A DNA stretch of 43,930 nt from Ignavibacteria bacterium (GCA_016844745.1 JAERMQ010000028.1:1-43930); one strand, 5' to 3'; shown: positions 27,991 to 36,520, numbered from the stretch's first letter. Made by a program: numbers and translations. The notes: generated by a model not told the origin, from the letters alone.

Positions 27991-29905
27991 TCCTGAAGCT
28001 TCGCCCCGGCATTGGGTAATTTTTAATGACTTCATAACGGGTATCGAATAAATTATAGCAGTCCAAACGGATTTTAGAATTTGTAAATGGCTGGATTAAA
28101 TTGTGCATCACAAAAACATTAATCAGCATTCTCGAAGGTATAACCGATTCAATTGAATTATCGGCGCTCCAATAGCAAAATCCCGTATAAAGCATCACTA
28201 TACCCACATTAGCATATTTCGAACGCATATACAACATTGAATTAAACATTTCCGAGGGTATATAGATTAATTCCTTACCTTTCTGTAAGCCATCTGATTC
28301 GTTTGTAGCATACTGACGGGTATATGAAAATTTTAAATCGATTAAATCGAACATCGAGGACATGTTTGAGCTTAGTTCTATGCCACGAGTGAATACATGT
28401 GCTATATTAACAGCATGAAACAGGTTCATTATTGGTTTTGAAACAATTTGATTGGATGTATAGAAGAGAAAACCATCGGCTTCCAATCTAATTAAATTTG
28501 TCACATCCCATGAAACTCCTGCATTTATTGAATGAGCGCGTTCGGGCATAAGTGAATCATTCCCGTAATTGAAGAAGTACATTTCATTCAACGATGGAGT
28601 CCTGAAGTTGTATGACCAATTAGAATGCACCTTTACACCAAGGGAGTCAAGAGAGCCAACGAATCCTATAAACGGCGATAAGCATGGCGCCATTACATCG
28701 GAAAATCCATCTACTCTGGCTGCAACGTGTATTGCAAGTGTTGTTGATTGAAGTATGTTTCCTGAATAGTCGGCGCTTGCAGATAAAGATGCTGCCTTAC
28801 GGGTTGTTTTACCTCCTGTAATTGTTCTTATAAAATTTCCTGATAATTCTGAATATGAAACCTCAGCTTTAACTTCTGTTAATAATGTTTGAAAAACTGA
28901 TTTCAAGCTGCACCAGCCTGAGAAATCCTTACCGTAATAATTACTTTCCGGAATCATTGCATTTGAGTCACTATCCGAATATTCCATTTCATTCATTTTA
29001 TAGTTTACTGAGGTTGTCAGAACGGATACATCCCCAATTCGTCGATTAGCATTTAAATAAAAGAAAAAATTCAATTCGTTCAAACGTGCATTCATTTCTT
29101 CGGGTCTTCCCTGCAACACTGCTCCAGGTGAGCCTCTGTTGCTCTTAGTTACCAGCGCTAATGTGCTTACCGAAATTTTTTCAAATTCATGATTTCCGGT
29201 TATGACGAAAGACATACTTCGAAAATCACCATTCTGTCTTTTATATTCAATATTTTTTCCATCCTGATTTGTTAAAAATGGAAAATTTCCATCGCTGGTA
29301 CGGAATTCGAATGAAGAAGAAAACTTTGTAGAAAAAATATTCATGTCAGCCTTTACCGAACCAAGCATATCATTATAAGACCCATAAGTAATTTTTGTTT
29401 TTAATCCGGTATCAGCCATACTATTTGAATTTAAATCGACGGCTCCACCCATCGAATTACCCCCCAATGCAGCAGACGCTCCACCCCGTAGAATAGTAAT
29501 ACCTTCGAGAAAAGTTACGGGAAAATTGCTTAAATCGAGTGAGCCGGTTTGATTCGAATTAAGCCTCATCCCATCAAGGAGAAACAAAGTCTGCGATGAT
29601 GTCGTACCGCGTAAAGATATTGTTTTAATTCCTGACCATCCGCCATAATCGAGGATGTGAACACCGGCGCTTCCTGCAAGGGCATCGGATAAATTAGGTG
29701 GTGATATGATATTCAATTCATTTCTGCCAAGCTTAGTTGTAGGCATGAAACGGGCTATGGATATATCTTTTAGTCTGTCGGCAGTAACTACAACTTCTTT
29801 TAAAAGTTTAATCGAATCGGCTTTGGGAGCTGCATTTGAATGATTATGAAAAAAAATGATTCCTAAAAATAATAATATTTTATAATAAGTCAAGAAGAAT
29901 GTCAT
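27968..29905 (-). CDS. TonB-dependent outer-membrane receptor (BtuB/vitamin-type plug)
   Basis: Outer-membrane beta-barrel with an N-terminal plug, taking up a ligand with TonB energy. After a signal peptide (TYYKILLFLGIIFF..SNAAP) comes the TonB-box/plug start KEVVVTADRLKD, plug segments ..LSDALAGSAGVHILDYGGWSGIKTISLRG.. and ..LFLLDGMRLN.. with ..ITILRGGASAALGGNSMGGAVDL.., then the barrel ending in the typical C-terminal ..FRISLSVDF. About 645 residues. The ligand is unknown. Start choice: the frame is open to 29998, but that upstream part is a translation of hairpin repeat 5 (CHSEQSEES). ATG 29905 (MTFFLTYYK), itself inside the repeat arm, or TTG 29893 are the realistic starts. Confidence 0.9.
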   Translation of the reverse strand: MTFFLTYYKILLFLGIIFFHNHSNAAPKADSIKLLKEVVVTADRLKDISIARFMPTTKLGRNELNIISPPNLSDALAGSAGVHILDYGGWSGIKTISLRGTTSSQTLFLLDGMRLNSNQTGSLDLSNFPVTFLEGITILRGGASAALGGNSMGGAVDLNSNSMADTGLKTKITYGSYNDMLGSVKADMNIFSTKFSSSFEFRTSDGNFPFLTNQDGKNIEYKRQNGDFRSMSFVITGNHEFEKISVSTLALVTKSNRGSPGAVLQGRPEEMNARLNELNFFFYLNANRRIGDVSVLTTSVNYKMNEMEYSDSDSNAMIPESNYYGKDFSGWCSLKSVFQTLLTEVKAEVSYSELSGNFIRTITGGKTTRKAASLSASADYSGNILQSTTLAIHVAARVDGFSDVMAPCLSPFIGFVGSLDSLGVKVHSNWSYNFRTPSLNEMYFFNYGNDSLMPERAHSINAGVSWDVTNLIRLEADGFLFYTSNQIVSKPIMNLFHAVNIAHVFTRGIELSSNMSSMFDLIDLKFSYTRQYATNESDGLQKGKELIYIPSEMFNSMLYMRSKYANVGIVMLYTGFCYWSADNSIESVIPSRMLINVFVMHNLIQPFTNSKIRLDCYNLFDTRYEVIKNYPMPGRSFRISLSVDF

Positions 29906-29973
29906 TGGCAGCAAAGTGAAGAATCCAGTAGCTGTATTGGGACTGGATTCTTCACTTTGTTCAGAATGACATT
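29898..29973. repeat. GTCATTC hairpin repeat, copy 5, overlapping a gene start
   Basis: Arms 29898-29928 and 29943-29973, 31 bases with three mismatches. The left arm overlaps the likely start codon of the TonB-dependent receptor gene (29903-29905). The outer right flank TTTTTCCACA matches that of copy 1. Confidence 0.85.
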
Positions 29974-30066
29974 TCATCATATTTTTAGATTTTTCCACAA
30001 TTACTTTCGTTGGAATTACATAAGTAACATTTTAAATTTTTTCAGAAGTTTCAATTAATTGGATGT

Positions 30067-31974
30067 TCATGAATTTCTAATGAAGGTATCTTCAATTTTT
30101 TTCTTTTTATTAGTCAGTTCTAGATATTCATTTAATAGAACGGCAGCAGCTTCAGCATCTGTTGTCTTATTAATTAATTGCTGTGATTCTTCTATTTTCC
30201 AAATGATTTTTTTTAATTCCAATTTCGCAACTGCATCCTCAATATTGCGTTTTAAATCTTTTTCCGGTATTGAATAATCAAAATATTTAAAGTAATGCTC
30301 GCTTGGCTGCTCTTCTTTTAAGACCATATCAGCTAATGCATTTCTATCCGCTTCATCAATATCATGAGATTCAATAATTTCATGAAGAATATCGAACGCC
30401 GCTTTGGAGTATTTCAGGACTGCATTGAAAAGGCGGGTACCATCAGGTGTAATGAATGTTTCAGGCTTGATGTTAAACTTCTTCTTCATCATTTTCAAAG
30501 CATCATGAGAGTTAATACCTAACTTCAATAATAATTTTTCTTCAGGTAAAAGCCGCTCCAATACTTCTTCTGCCGTATTTTGATTTGTCTGCTCGGATTC
30601 ATCTTCCTGTATGAGCGCTTCATCATGCTTAACTCTTTGTGTTGAATAATCGGGTTTAAAATGAGTTTGCTTTTCCTCGATTACTTTTTTCTCGTCATAA
30701 ATTTTTCTAAGTTGCGATTCAGACAAACCCAGAATAGCAGCCATCTTTCCGATATAAAAATCATGCTGCATCCTATCCGGTATAGCTGAAACCATCTTCA
30801 ATAAATTTCTTGCAGCTTCGGATTTTCCTTGTGGAGAATCGAACATACCTCTTTTCTTGTATTGAACTGCAATGAAATCGATAAAGAGTGCAGATTCACG
30901 TAAATAGGTCTCCAATGCTGCCCTACCCTGGGAACGTACAAAACTATCGGGGTCTTCCGTTGGCGGAAGCTGAACTATATATGTTTCGAAACCACGCCTG
31001 AGAGCCAGTTCCAGACCACGTTCGGCAGCCTTGACACCTGCATCGTCCCCATCATAAAGAAAATATATCTTCTTGCAATACCGGTATAACAAATCCAATT
31101 GTTCGTTCGTCAATGCCGTACCACTCGATGCTACCGTATGCTCGAAACCCGCTGCATGAAGGGATATACAATCAGCATATCCTTCCACTAAAATTGCAGA
31201 CCCTGAATTCCTGATTGTATTCTTGGCTTCGAATAATCCGTAAAGAATTTTGCTCTTATCATATACTAACGATTGTGGAGAATTAACGTATTTGCCCATC
31301 TGGTCTTGTTCGCTCATTTTTCTTGCACCAAATCCGACTATCCTGCCAAGATAATCTTTGATGGGAAACATCAACCGATTTCGAAATCTGTCATGCAGAT
31401 TCCCTGATTCAGGGCGAAGAATAACCCCAGCATCGAGTAATGTTTCATCGGAAAATCCTTTGCGATGTAATTCATTCAAAGCCGCATCCCAGGAGTCGGG
31501 CGAATATCCTAATATGAATTTTGAAATTAATTCTTCGTTAATTCCTCTGTTATAGCAGTATTCCAGCGCTTTTCTTCCTGATTCGGTTCTGAGCGAGAAA
31601 GCATAATAATTAGCTGTATCTGTCAGCGCTTTGATTGCAAGCTCTCTACGGTTTAAATTTGTGCTATCCCTTTTTCCTTCCTGTTTATCGAGCGATACAC
31701 CGAATTTTTTTGCCAGTTGTTCGATTGCATCAGTAAAACTCAAGGTGTGAAATTCCATCATGAATGAAATGACATTGCCGCTTTTCCCACAGCCAAAGCA
31801 TTTGAAAATACCTTTTTCCTGTGAAACGGAAAACGATGGTGTTTTCTCTTTATGAAATGGGCATAGACCGGTGAAATTAGCGCCACGCTTGCGCAAATCA
31901 ACGACTTCTCCGATTACCTCTACGATATCGGATACCCGTTTAATCATTTCTACAGATTCATCGCTGTATGCCAT
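30067..31974 (-). CDS. dnaG: DNA primase
   Basis: Makes RNA primers at the replication fork. The N-terminal zinc-binding domain has, in coordinates of the TTG start at 31980, C40-x2-H43 and C61-x2-C64 (CPFHKEKTPSF..FKCFGCG), the CHC2 pattern. The RNA polymerase/TOPRIM core follows, with EGYADCISLHAAGF and YDGDDAGVKAAERGL carrying the metal-binding acidic residues. The last 200 residues are a helicase-interaction region of normal size. The frame can start at TTG 31980 or ATG 31974 (MAYSDESVEM); I chose the ATG. Divergent from asnS across a 333-base gap containing a C-rich palindrome. Confidence 0.94.
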   Translation of the reverse strand: MAYSDESVEMIKRVSDIVEVIGEVVDLRKRGANFTGLCPFHKEKTPSFSVSQEKGIFKCFGCGKSGNVISFMMEFHTLSFTDAIEQLAKKFGVSLDKQEGKRDSTNLNRRELAIKALTDTANYYAFSLRTESGRKALEYCYNRGINEELISKFILGYSPDSWDAALNELHRKGFSDETLLDAGVILRPESGNLHDRFRNRLMFPIKDYLGRIVGFGARKMSEQDQMGKYVNSPQSLVYDKSKILYGLFEAKNTIRNSGSAILVEGYADCISLHAAGFEHTVASSGTALTNEQLDLLYRYCKKIYFLYDGDDAGVKAAERGLELALRRGFETYIVQLPPTEDPDSFVRSQGRAALETYLRESALFIDFIAVQYKKRGMFDSPQGKSEAARNLLKMVSAIPDRMQHDFYIGKMAAILGLSESQLRKIYDEKKVIEEKQTHFKPDYSTQRVKHDEALIQEDESEQTNQNTAEEVLERLLPEEKLLLKLGINSHDALKMMKKKFNIKPETFITPDGTRLFNAVLKYSKAAFDILHEIIESHDIDEADRNALADMVLKEEQPSEHYFKYFDYSIPEKDLKRNIEDAVAKLELKKIIWKIEESQQLINKTTDAEAAAVLLNEYLELTNKKKKIEDTFIRNS

Positions 31975-32121
31975 TTCCAAAATTTCTATTTAAATAAACA
32001 TAGCTTCTTTCATTGCAAAATTACTTCGAAATTTCCGATTGTTGAATTTTACCACAAAATTATAAGATAAGTGTAATTCAGAACGCCATAATATTTGAAG
32101 ATAAAATTAGTAATGATTAAT

Positions 32122-32238
32122 GGAAGAAAAACCCCCTAACCCCCTTTGAAAAAGGGGGAATTTCTTCTACCTCTATTTTCTACTTCTATGTTCTACTTCT
32201 ATGTTCTACTTCTGTAACCGGGTTAGGGGGTTTTTCTT
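32122..32238. repeat. CCCCCTAACCCCC palindrome interrupted by a CTACTTCTA tract
   Basis: The outer arms (GAAGAAAAACCCCCTAACCC on the left from about 32124, its complement ending near 32239) match the perfect palindrome at 22544-22620. The left half continues as in that copy (..CCTTTGAAAAAGGGGG), but the matching inner part of the right half is replaced by a pyrimidine-rich tract (about 32163-32213) of TTCTACTTCTATG-like units. It sits in the dnaG/asnS gap (31975-32313), where no gene is seen. Confidence 0.8.
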
Positions 32239-32248
32239 CTTTTCAGTA

Positions 32249-32279
32249 TTTGACATTTTTTCGTAAATTTGTAACTTTA
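32249..32279 (+). promoter_or_regulatory. Promoter of asnS
   Basis: TTTG (32249-32252), 19 bases, TAACTTTA (32272-32279); only the last base differs from the Bacteroidota consensus TTTG-N19-TAnnTTTG. A TAAATTTG at 32264-32271 is an alternative -7 element but lacks a good -33 partner. The asnS ATG is 35 bases downstream. Confidence 0.5.
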
Positions 32280-32313
32280 TTTCAAACTTATATTGAGTAT
32301 TTAAAAGGTAATT

Positions 32314-33663
32314 ATGTCGAGGTATAAGGATTATCAGTTAATCGAAAAGCTCTCAAACGTAGTGGGCAATGAAGTAACACTAAGAGGATGGGTATATAAC
32401 CAACGGGGTAAAGGAAAATTACAATTCATCATTCTGCGCGATGGTACCGGGATTGCTCAATGTGTTGTTTTTAGGGATAATGTCACTGAGGAGGTCTTCG
32501 AATCTGCAAAGAGAATTACCCAGGAAAGTTCTCTTTCAGTAACAGGCGTAGTGCGGGCTGACGAGCGCGCTCCCGGTGGATTCGAGATTGATGTAACAGA
32601 TTTGAAAATAATTCAAATTGCACAGGATTATCCAATTGCTAAAAAGGAACATGGGGATGCCTTTCTTATGAAACACCGGCATTTATGGTTGCGTTCATCG
32701 CGCCAACATGCCATATTACGAGTACGAGCAGCCGTCATCAAAGCAATTCGCGATTTCTTCGACGGCAGCGGTTTCACTTTAGTTGATTCCCCAATTCTTA
32801 CTCCAAATGCCTGCGAAGGTACATCCACCCTATTTGAAACAAAATATTTCGATTTGGGAAGCGCATACCTCTCTCAATCCGGACAATTATACGCTGAAGC
32901 AGGTGCTTTTGCTCTCGGTAGGGTTTATACTTTCGGACCTACTTTTCGTGCCGAACTCTCCAGCACACGCAAGCACCTGACTGAATTCTGGATGGTCGAA
33001 CCCGAAATGGCATTCTTCGACCTCGAAGACGACATGGATTTGGCTGAAGATTTCGTTGAATACATTGTTCAATATGTATTGAAAACCTGCAGAAAAGAAC
33101 TTGAAATTCTCGAGCGGGATACAACCAAGTTGGAAAATATAAAACGACCTTTCTATCGTATGAGCTATACTGATGCGGTGGATTGGCTCGTTAAAAATGA
33201 TATACCTATAATCAAAAAAATAGATAATCAGGATGTCGAGATTCGTCCATTCCCATGGGGTGAGGATTTCGGAACTGTTCAGGAAGAGGCTTTCATGGAG
33301 CAATTCGATAAGCCCTGCATCATACATCATTATCCGACCGAAGTAAAAGCATTTTACATGAAGCGCGATGAATCAAATCCAAAAGTTGTCTGTGCTTTGG
33401 ATATGCTTGGTCCGGAAAAAGCCGGTGAGTTAATCGGAGGCAGCCAGAGGGAAGATAATTTTGATTTGCTTTTGGAGCGTATTAAAGCTGAAAATCTTCC
33501 CGAAGAAGCATTCGAGTGGTACTTAGATTTGCGTCGCTACGGCTCTGTACCTCATAGCGGCTTCGGTTTGGGAGTGGAGCGTACAGTCAAATGGATTACC
33601 GGCGCCAAGCACATTCGCGAGTGCATACCTATGCCCAGAATGATTGATAGAATTTATCCATAA
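32314..33663 (+). CDS. asnS: Asparagine--tRNA ligase
   Basis: Class IIb aminoacyl-tRNA synthetase charging tRNA-Asn. 449 residues. N-terminal OB-fold anticodon-binding domain (about 15-105, VTLRGWVYNQRGKGKLQFIILRDGTG), then the catalytic core: motif 2 around TFRAELSSTRKHLTEFWMVEPE and motif 3 GFGLGVERTVKWITGAKHIRE, which carries the ATP-binding arginine. The YLSQSGQLYAEAG and HLTEFWMVEPEMAF segments and the ending IPMPR point to AsnRS, not AspRS. Its presence suggests direct charging of tRNA-Asn. It is followed on the same strand by nuoJ after 82 bases. Confidence 0.95.
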   Translation: MSRYKDYQLIEKLSNVVGNEVTLRGWVYNQRGKGKLQFIILRDGTGIAQCVVFRDNVTEEVFESAKRITQESSLSVTGVVRADERAPGGFEIDVTDLKIIQIAQDYPIAKKEHGDAFLMKHRHLWLRSSRQHAILRVRAAVIKAIRDFFDGSGFTLVDSPILTPNACEGTSTLFETKYFDLGSAYLSQSGQLYAEAGAFALGRVYTFGPTFRAELSSTRKHLTEFWMVEPEMAFFDLEDDMDLAEDFVEYIVQYVLKTCRKELEILERDTTKLENIKRPFYRMSYTDAVDWLVKNDIPIIKKIDNQDVEIRPFPWGEDFGTVQEEAFMEQFDKPCIIHHYPTEVKAFYMKRDESNPKVVCALDMLGPEKAGELIGGSQREDNFDLLLERIKAENLPEEAFEWYLDLRRYGSVPHSGFGLGVERTVKWITGAKHIRECIPMPRMIDRIYP

Positions 33664-33745
33664 TTATTTTAATACATTAGCTAAATTTGGAAAAAATCAT
33701 TAAATTGCTGTTTCAAAAATTATTGACTTTATAGAAAAAGACAAA

Positions 33746-34255
33746 GTGTCATTAACTTTTTTATTTTTCGGAATACTTGCCGTATTGGCAATAGCAACGG
33801 CTGTAATATGCGTATCAAATAAAAATCCTGTTGTATCTGCAATGGCATTGGTAGCGCATTTCTTCATGTTAGCCGGTTTATATCTTACGCTTCAGGCTCA
33901 ATTTATCGCCATACTTCAAATCCTCATTTATGCAGGCGCCATAATGGTTTTGGTAATCTTCGTCATAATGCTTTTGAATTTGGGTGACGAAGAAAAACTT
34001 CGTGAAAAAACCAAGTATCGAAAAATTTTGGCAAGTTTGCTTGGTATTGGATTTATAGCTATGCTTTGCTCGGTTTATCTTGGCGGAGGTTTGGGGAATA
34101 AAGCAACTTCCCCTATGGCAATTACTATAGGAGCGCCTGCTGCTCTTGGTAAGGAGTTATTTACTAATTATCTTTTCGCTTTCGAAGCAATAGCGCTGCT
34201 CCTCTTAACTGCTATTATCGGAGCGGTAGTATTGGCAAAACGTAAAGTCGATTAA
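33746..34255 (+). CDS. nuoJ: NADH-quinone oxidoreductase subunit J
   Basis: Membrane subunit J of complex I (169 residues, about five helices). The most conserved part is helix 3, ..[29 protein letters not shown].., which in structures contains the pi-bulge linked to coupling. The start is GTG at 33746; no in-frame ATG fits and the family begins here. nuoK follows after 10 bases with a good AAGGAG site. No other nuo genes are in the window, which is unusual because J and K normally sit inside a 11-14 gene operon. A TAAATTTG at 33682-33689 could be part of a promoter, but no -33 match is seen. Confidence 0.92.
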   Translation: MSLTFLFFGILAVLAIATAVICVSNKNPVVSAMALVAHFFMLAGLYLTLQAQFIAILQILIYAGAIMVLVIFVIMLLNLGDEEKLREKTKYRKILASLLGIGFIAMLCSVYLGGGLGNKATSPMAITIGAPAALGKELFTNYLFAFEAIALLLLTAIIGAVVLAKRKVD

Positions 34256-34265
34256 GGAGAACAAT

Positions 34266-34574
34266 ATGAACGAAATACCACAAGGATATTATCTTTTACT
34301 TGCAGGTGTATTATTTACTATCGGAACAATAGGAGTACTGACCCGCAGGAACGCAATAATTATTTTTATGTCTATCGAATTGATGTTGAATTCAGTCAAC
34401 CTGACTTTGGTTGCTTTTTCTTCATTTTTTGGCGATTCATCCGGACAGATATTTGTTTTCTTTGTTATGGCTATAGCAGCAGCAGAAGCTGCAGTTGGAT
34501 TAGCAATTGTCTTAGCATTGTTCCGGTTAAAGAAAACTATTTACGTAGATGAAGCCAATATTTTAAAATATTAA
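34266..34574 (+). CDS. nuoK: NADH-quinone oxidoreductase subunit K
   Basis: Membrane subunit K of complex I, 102 residues, three helices, related to MrpC antiporter subunits. The conserved glutamates of helices 2 and 3 are present, in [14 protein letters not shown] and [20 protein letters not shown]. The ribosome binding site AAGGAG (34255-34260) lies 5 bases before the ATG. It overlaps no other gene and ends 64 bases before tRNA-Val; the remaining complex I genes are not here. Confidence 0.94.
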   Translation: MNEIPQGYYLLLAGVLFTIGTIGVLTRRNAIIIFMSIELMLNSVNLTLVAFSSFFGDSSGQIFVFFVMAIAAAEAAVGLAIVLALFRLKKTIYVDEANILKY

Positions 34575-34575
34575 C

Positions 34576-34634
34576 CGCTTCTACTTCTACTTCTATTTCT
34601 ACTTCTACTTCTATTTCTATGTTCTATCTTCTAA
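34576..34634. repeat. CTACTTCTA-type pyrimidine tract
   Basis: A low-complexity tract of TTCTAC/TTCTAT hexamers (about 59 bases) between nuoK and tRNA-Val. The same units fill the interrupted palindrome at 32163-32213. On the other strand it is a purine run of GTAGAA units. Confidence 0.75.
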
Positions 34635-34638
34635 AACC

Positions 34639-34713
34639 GGTCGCTTAGCTCAGTCGGTTTAGAGCGTTCGCCTCACACGCGAAAGGTCACAGGTTCGAAC
34701 CCCGTAGCGACCA
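34639..34713 (+). tRNA. tRNA-Val(CAC)
   Basis: Complete cloverleaf of 75 bases including the discriminator A. Acceptor stem GGTCGCT pairs with AGCGACC; D-arm GCTC..GAGC; anticodon stem TTCGC/GCGAA with loop CTCACAC, so the anticodon is CAC, reading GUG valine codons; T-arm ACAGG-TTCGAAC-CCCGT allows one weak pair. The 3' CCA is not encoded (the genome has CAT after the discriminator) and must be added enzymatically. Confidence 0.95.
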
Positions 34714-34944
34714 CATCAATTTATAAAAATAAAATTCATAATTCTCCCAAAACTAAGATTACATCAAGGAATTCATTAAACGATAATTCATTATTAATTA
34801 TTTTTTGTTAACAAATTATTTTACAATACCTTTTGAGTTAATTTTGTAAATATTGAATTTAACATATTTATGATTTAATATTAAAGTTTTCTTTTGCATT
34901 GTTGTATTGTTTATTAATCTGTTATAAATTACTCGTTGATTAGA

Positions 34945-35511
34945 ATGAATCCCTTGAACGAATTAGAACGACTTTCAGATTTGAAGCATAAAGGCTTGCT
35001 CACTGAGAAGGAATTTAATCAGCAAAAGAAAAAAATATTGAATAATACAAAGGACAATCATTTTGATAGAAATATTGGAGTTTCCTCTCACGATGCTACA
35101 GGTGCAAGTAAAGGAAAGAAATCAGCTTTCAAAAAAGTAATATTCACTTTTGTTTTAATAGCAATTATTTGCATCATCGGATTTTTCTCATTTTATTTAT
35201 ATGGCAGCTTTCACAAAACTAATTCCAATAAAAATTTACCCTACCCCATCGTTCTTTACATTCGGGGTTATGACGTCAAAACAACGGTATTTAGGGAGGT
35301 ATATACAATTCATACTAAAATTTTCAATAAAGGTAATTCCGGAAATGTTTTGGTCATGGGTGAATTTTCACAGGGTGGTAAATATGTTTTGAGGAAAATT
35401 CAGAAATACCTGAAAACCAATGATACTATCGAGGTTATTTTTGACTATCCCGAATATGAGGTTTTCGGTAGTTTTGTCAAGTACACCGCTTGGGCATTAC
35501 CGTCCGAATGA
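34945..35511 (+). CDS. SHOCT-domain membrane protein
   Basis: A 188-residue protein whose N terminus (MNPLNELERLSDLKHKGLLTEKEFNQQKKKIL) is a SHOCT domain, a short helical module found at protein termini and thought to mediate oligomerisation. A basic linker (about 35-62) precedes one membrane helix (KVIFTFVLIAIICIIGFFSFYLYGSF, about 65-88). The remaining 100 residues look like a small beta-rich extracytoplasmic domain. I do not recognise the latter. The frame opens with TTG at 34936 but the ATG at 34945 is preferred. It stands alone, with a tRNA upstream and repeats downstream. Confidence 0.7.
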   Translation: MNPLNELERLSDLKHKGLLTEKEFNQQKKKILNNTKDNHFDRNIGVSSHDATGASKGKKSAFKKVIFTFVLIAIICIIGFFSFYLYGSFHKTNSNKNLPYPIVLYIRGYDVKTTVFREVYTIHTKIFNKGNSGNVLVMGEFSQGGKYVLRKIQKYLKTNDTIEVIFDYPEYEVFGSFVKYTAWALPSE

Positions 35512-35559
35512 AATACATTTCCCGTGAATTAATCCTTGTTGTGCTGAACCATCATTTTT

Positions 35560-36016
35560 TTACCACATTTTACTACTTTTTACTACGGATTTCAATTTTT
35601 TTTTAACCATTTCATTTTCAAATTTTCAAATTGGTTCATTTTCAAATTGAAGGATTTTACTACTTTTTACTATGAATTTTCGTCTTTTTTTTTGTTGATT
35701 CAACCTTCCGAAGGTTTATAGTCATCCGATGACTGCCGGTCATCGTGACTTCTTTTCAAAATTGGTACGGTTTGGTACGGTTTTTTGCAATTTTTTTATC
35801 TCATTTTCAGATTGTTCCATTAACCATTGACAATTGTTTGCACCCTTTGCGTTCTTTGTGTTTTACTTGTTCTATCTAATTTTTTTTTAACACAAAGGGC
35901 TCAAAGGTATGCACAAAGGTCACAAAGCATTTGCACCTGCCATTTCAAAGAACTCGCAAATGCAAAGATAATGGAAGAAAAAGTATTAGCTTAAAAATGA
36001 TTTTAAAAGGATTTTA
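35560..36016. repeat. CACAAAGG-rich interspersed repeat, copy B, with AACCTTCCGAAGGTT palindrome
   Basis: Core 35887-36016 resembles copy A (2553-2682) in opposite orientation. Ahead of it are tandem TTTTACTAC and GGTACGGTTT units, and a palindrome AACCTTCCGAAGGTT at 35702-35716 identical to the one at 2841-2855. Just after it comes ATAGTCATCCGATGACT, another short inverted repeat. This and the following repeats fill gap 35512-36520, about 1 kb without a gene. Confidence 0.75.
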
Positions 36017-36076
36017 ATTAATAGAAATATTCCCATTCTCTTGCTGAAAGACATTGAACAGGTGAAAAATTATATA

Positions 36077-36283
36077 ATCCCTTACGGGATAATTGTCATT
36101 TCTGTTTTATTATTTTCTACGGATATTTAATCACTACGTGATATTTTTTCAATGAAATAATTTTATACTCCGTAGGAGTTAAATATCAGTAGAAATAAAA
36201 ATGAATGATGAAGGTTTTACTCCGTAGGAGTTAAATATCAGTAGAAGTAAAATGAATGATGAAGGTTTTACTCCGTAGGAGTT
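36077..36283. repeat. Short GTA/TAC-loop hairpins and 51-52 base tandem repeat
   Basis: A series of small inverted repeats: ATCCC-TTAC-GGGAT (36077-36090), ATCAC-TAC-GTGAT (36130-36142), then ACTCC-GTA-GGAGT heading a tandem unit of 51-52 bases that starts at 36167, 36219 and 36270. Two units are complete and the third is broken after its hairpin. Within each unit the tail ..AAATATCAGTAGAA..TGAATGATGAAGG is nearly constant. Confidence 0.8.
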
Positions 36284-36360
36284 ATATTTTCTCATTCAAA
36301 AAAGATATTATTGATTTTTTTAATTTGGTTAAAAGGGAACTTCTTTCTTTTTGAGTAAAG

Positions 36361-36433
36361 AACACACCCCTGAATCCCCTCTCAAGAGGGGAATTTTAAA
36401 ATTCCCCTCATGAGAGGGGATTAGGGGTGTGTT
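36361..36433. repeat. Large C-rich/G-rich palindrome
   Basis: Nearly perfect palindrome with virtually no loop: ACACACCCCTGAATCCCCTC and onward pairs with its complement ending ..AGGGGTGTGT, with one extra base on the left arm and one mismatch. An inner copy (CCCCTCTCAAGAGGGG) can fold by itself. It is near the 3' end of the metalloprotease gene. Confidence 0.85.
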
Positions 36434-36435
36434 TC

Positions 36436-36472
36436 TTCCCTACAGTCAGAAGTTCCATCTGACTGTAGGGAA
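36436..36472. repeat. 15-base stem hairpin near the metalloprotease 3' end
   Basis: Perfect stem TTCCCTACAGTCAGA (36436-36450) and its complement (36458-36472) with loop AGTTCCA. It starts 48 bases beyond the metalloprotease stop and could end that transcript, but no T-run follows on the minus strand, so a classical terminator is not supported. Confidence 0.7.
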
Positions 36473-36520
36473 AAAAATCCTACAATCCTTTAATCCTAAA
36501 AATCCTAATTCAGACAATTA

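Noticed and set aside
32887..33330. 147-codon open frame on the minus strand
   Set aside because: It lies wholly inside asnS, whose synthetase motifs are unmistakable on the plus strand.
36077..36283. Possible CRISPR array because of evenly spaced repeats
   Set aside because: The unit repeats as a whole (51-52 bases) with near-constant sequence and no variable spacers, and no cas genes are nearby.
36436..36472. Rho-independent terminator for the metalloprotease operon
   Set aside because: The stem is perfect but no T-run follows on the minus strand, so it is listed only as a hairpin.
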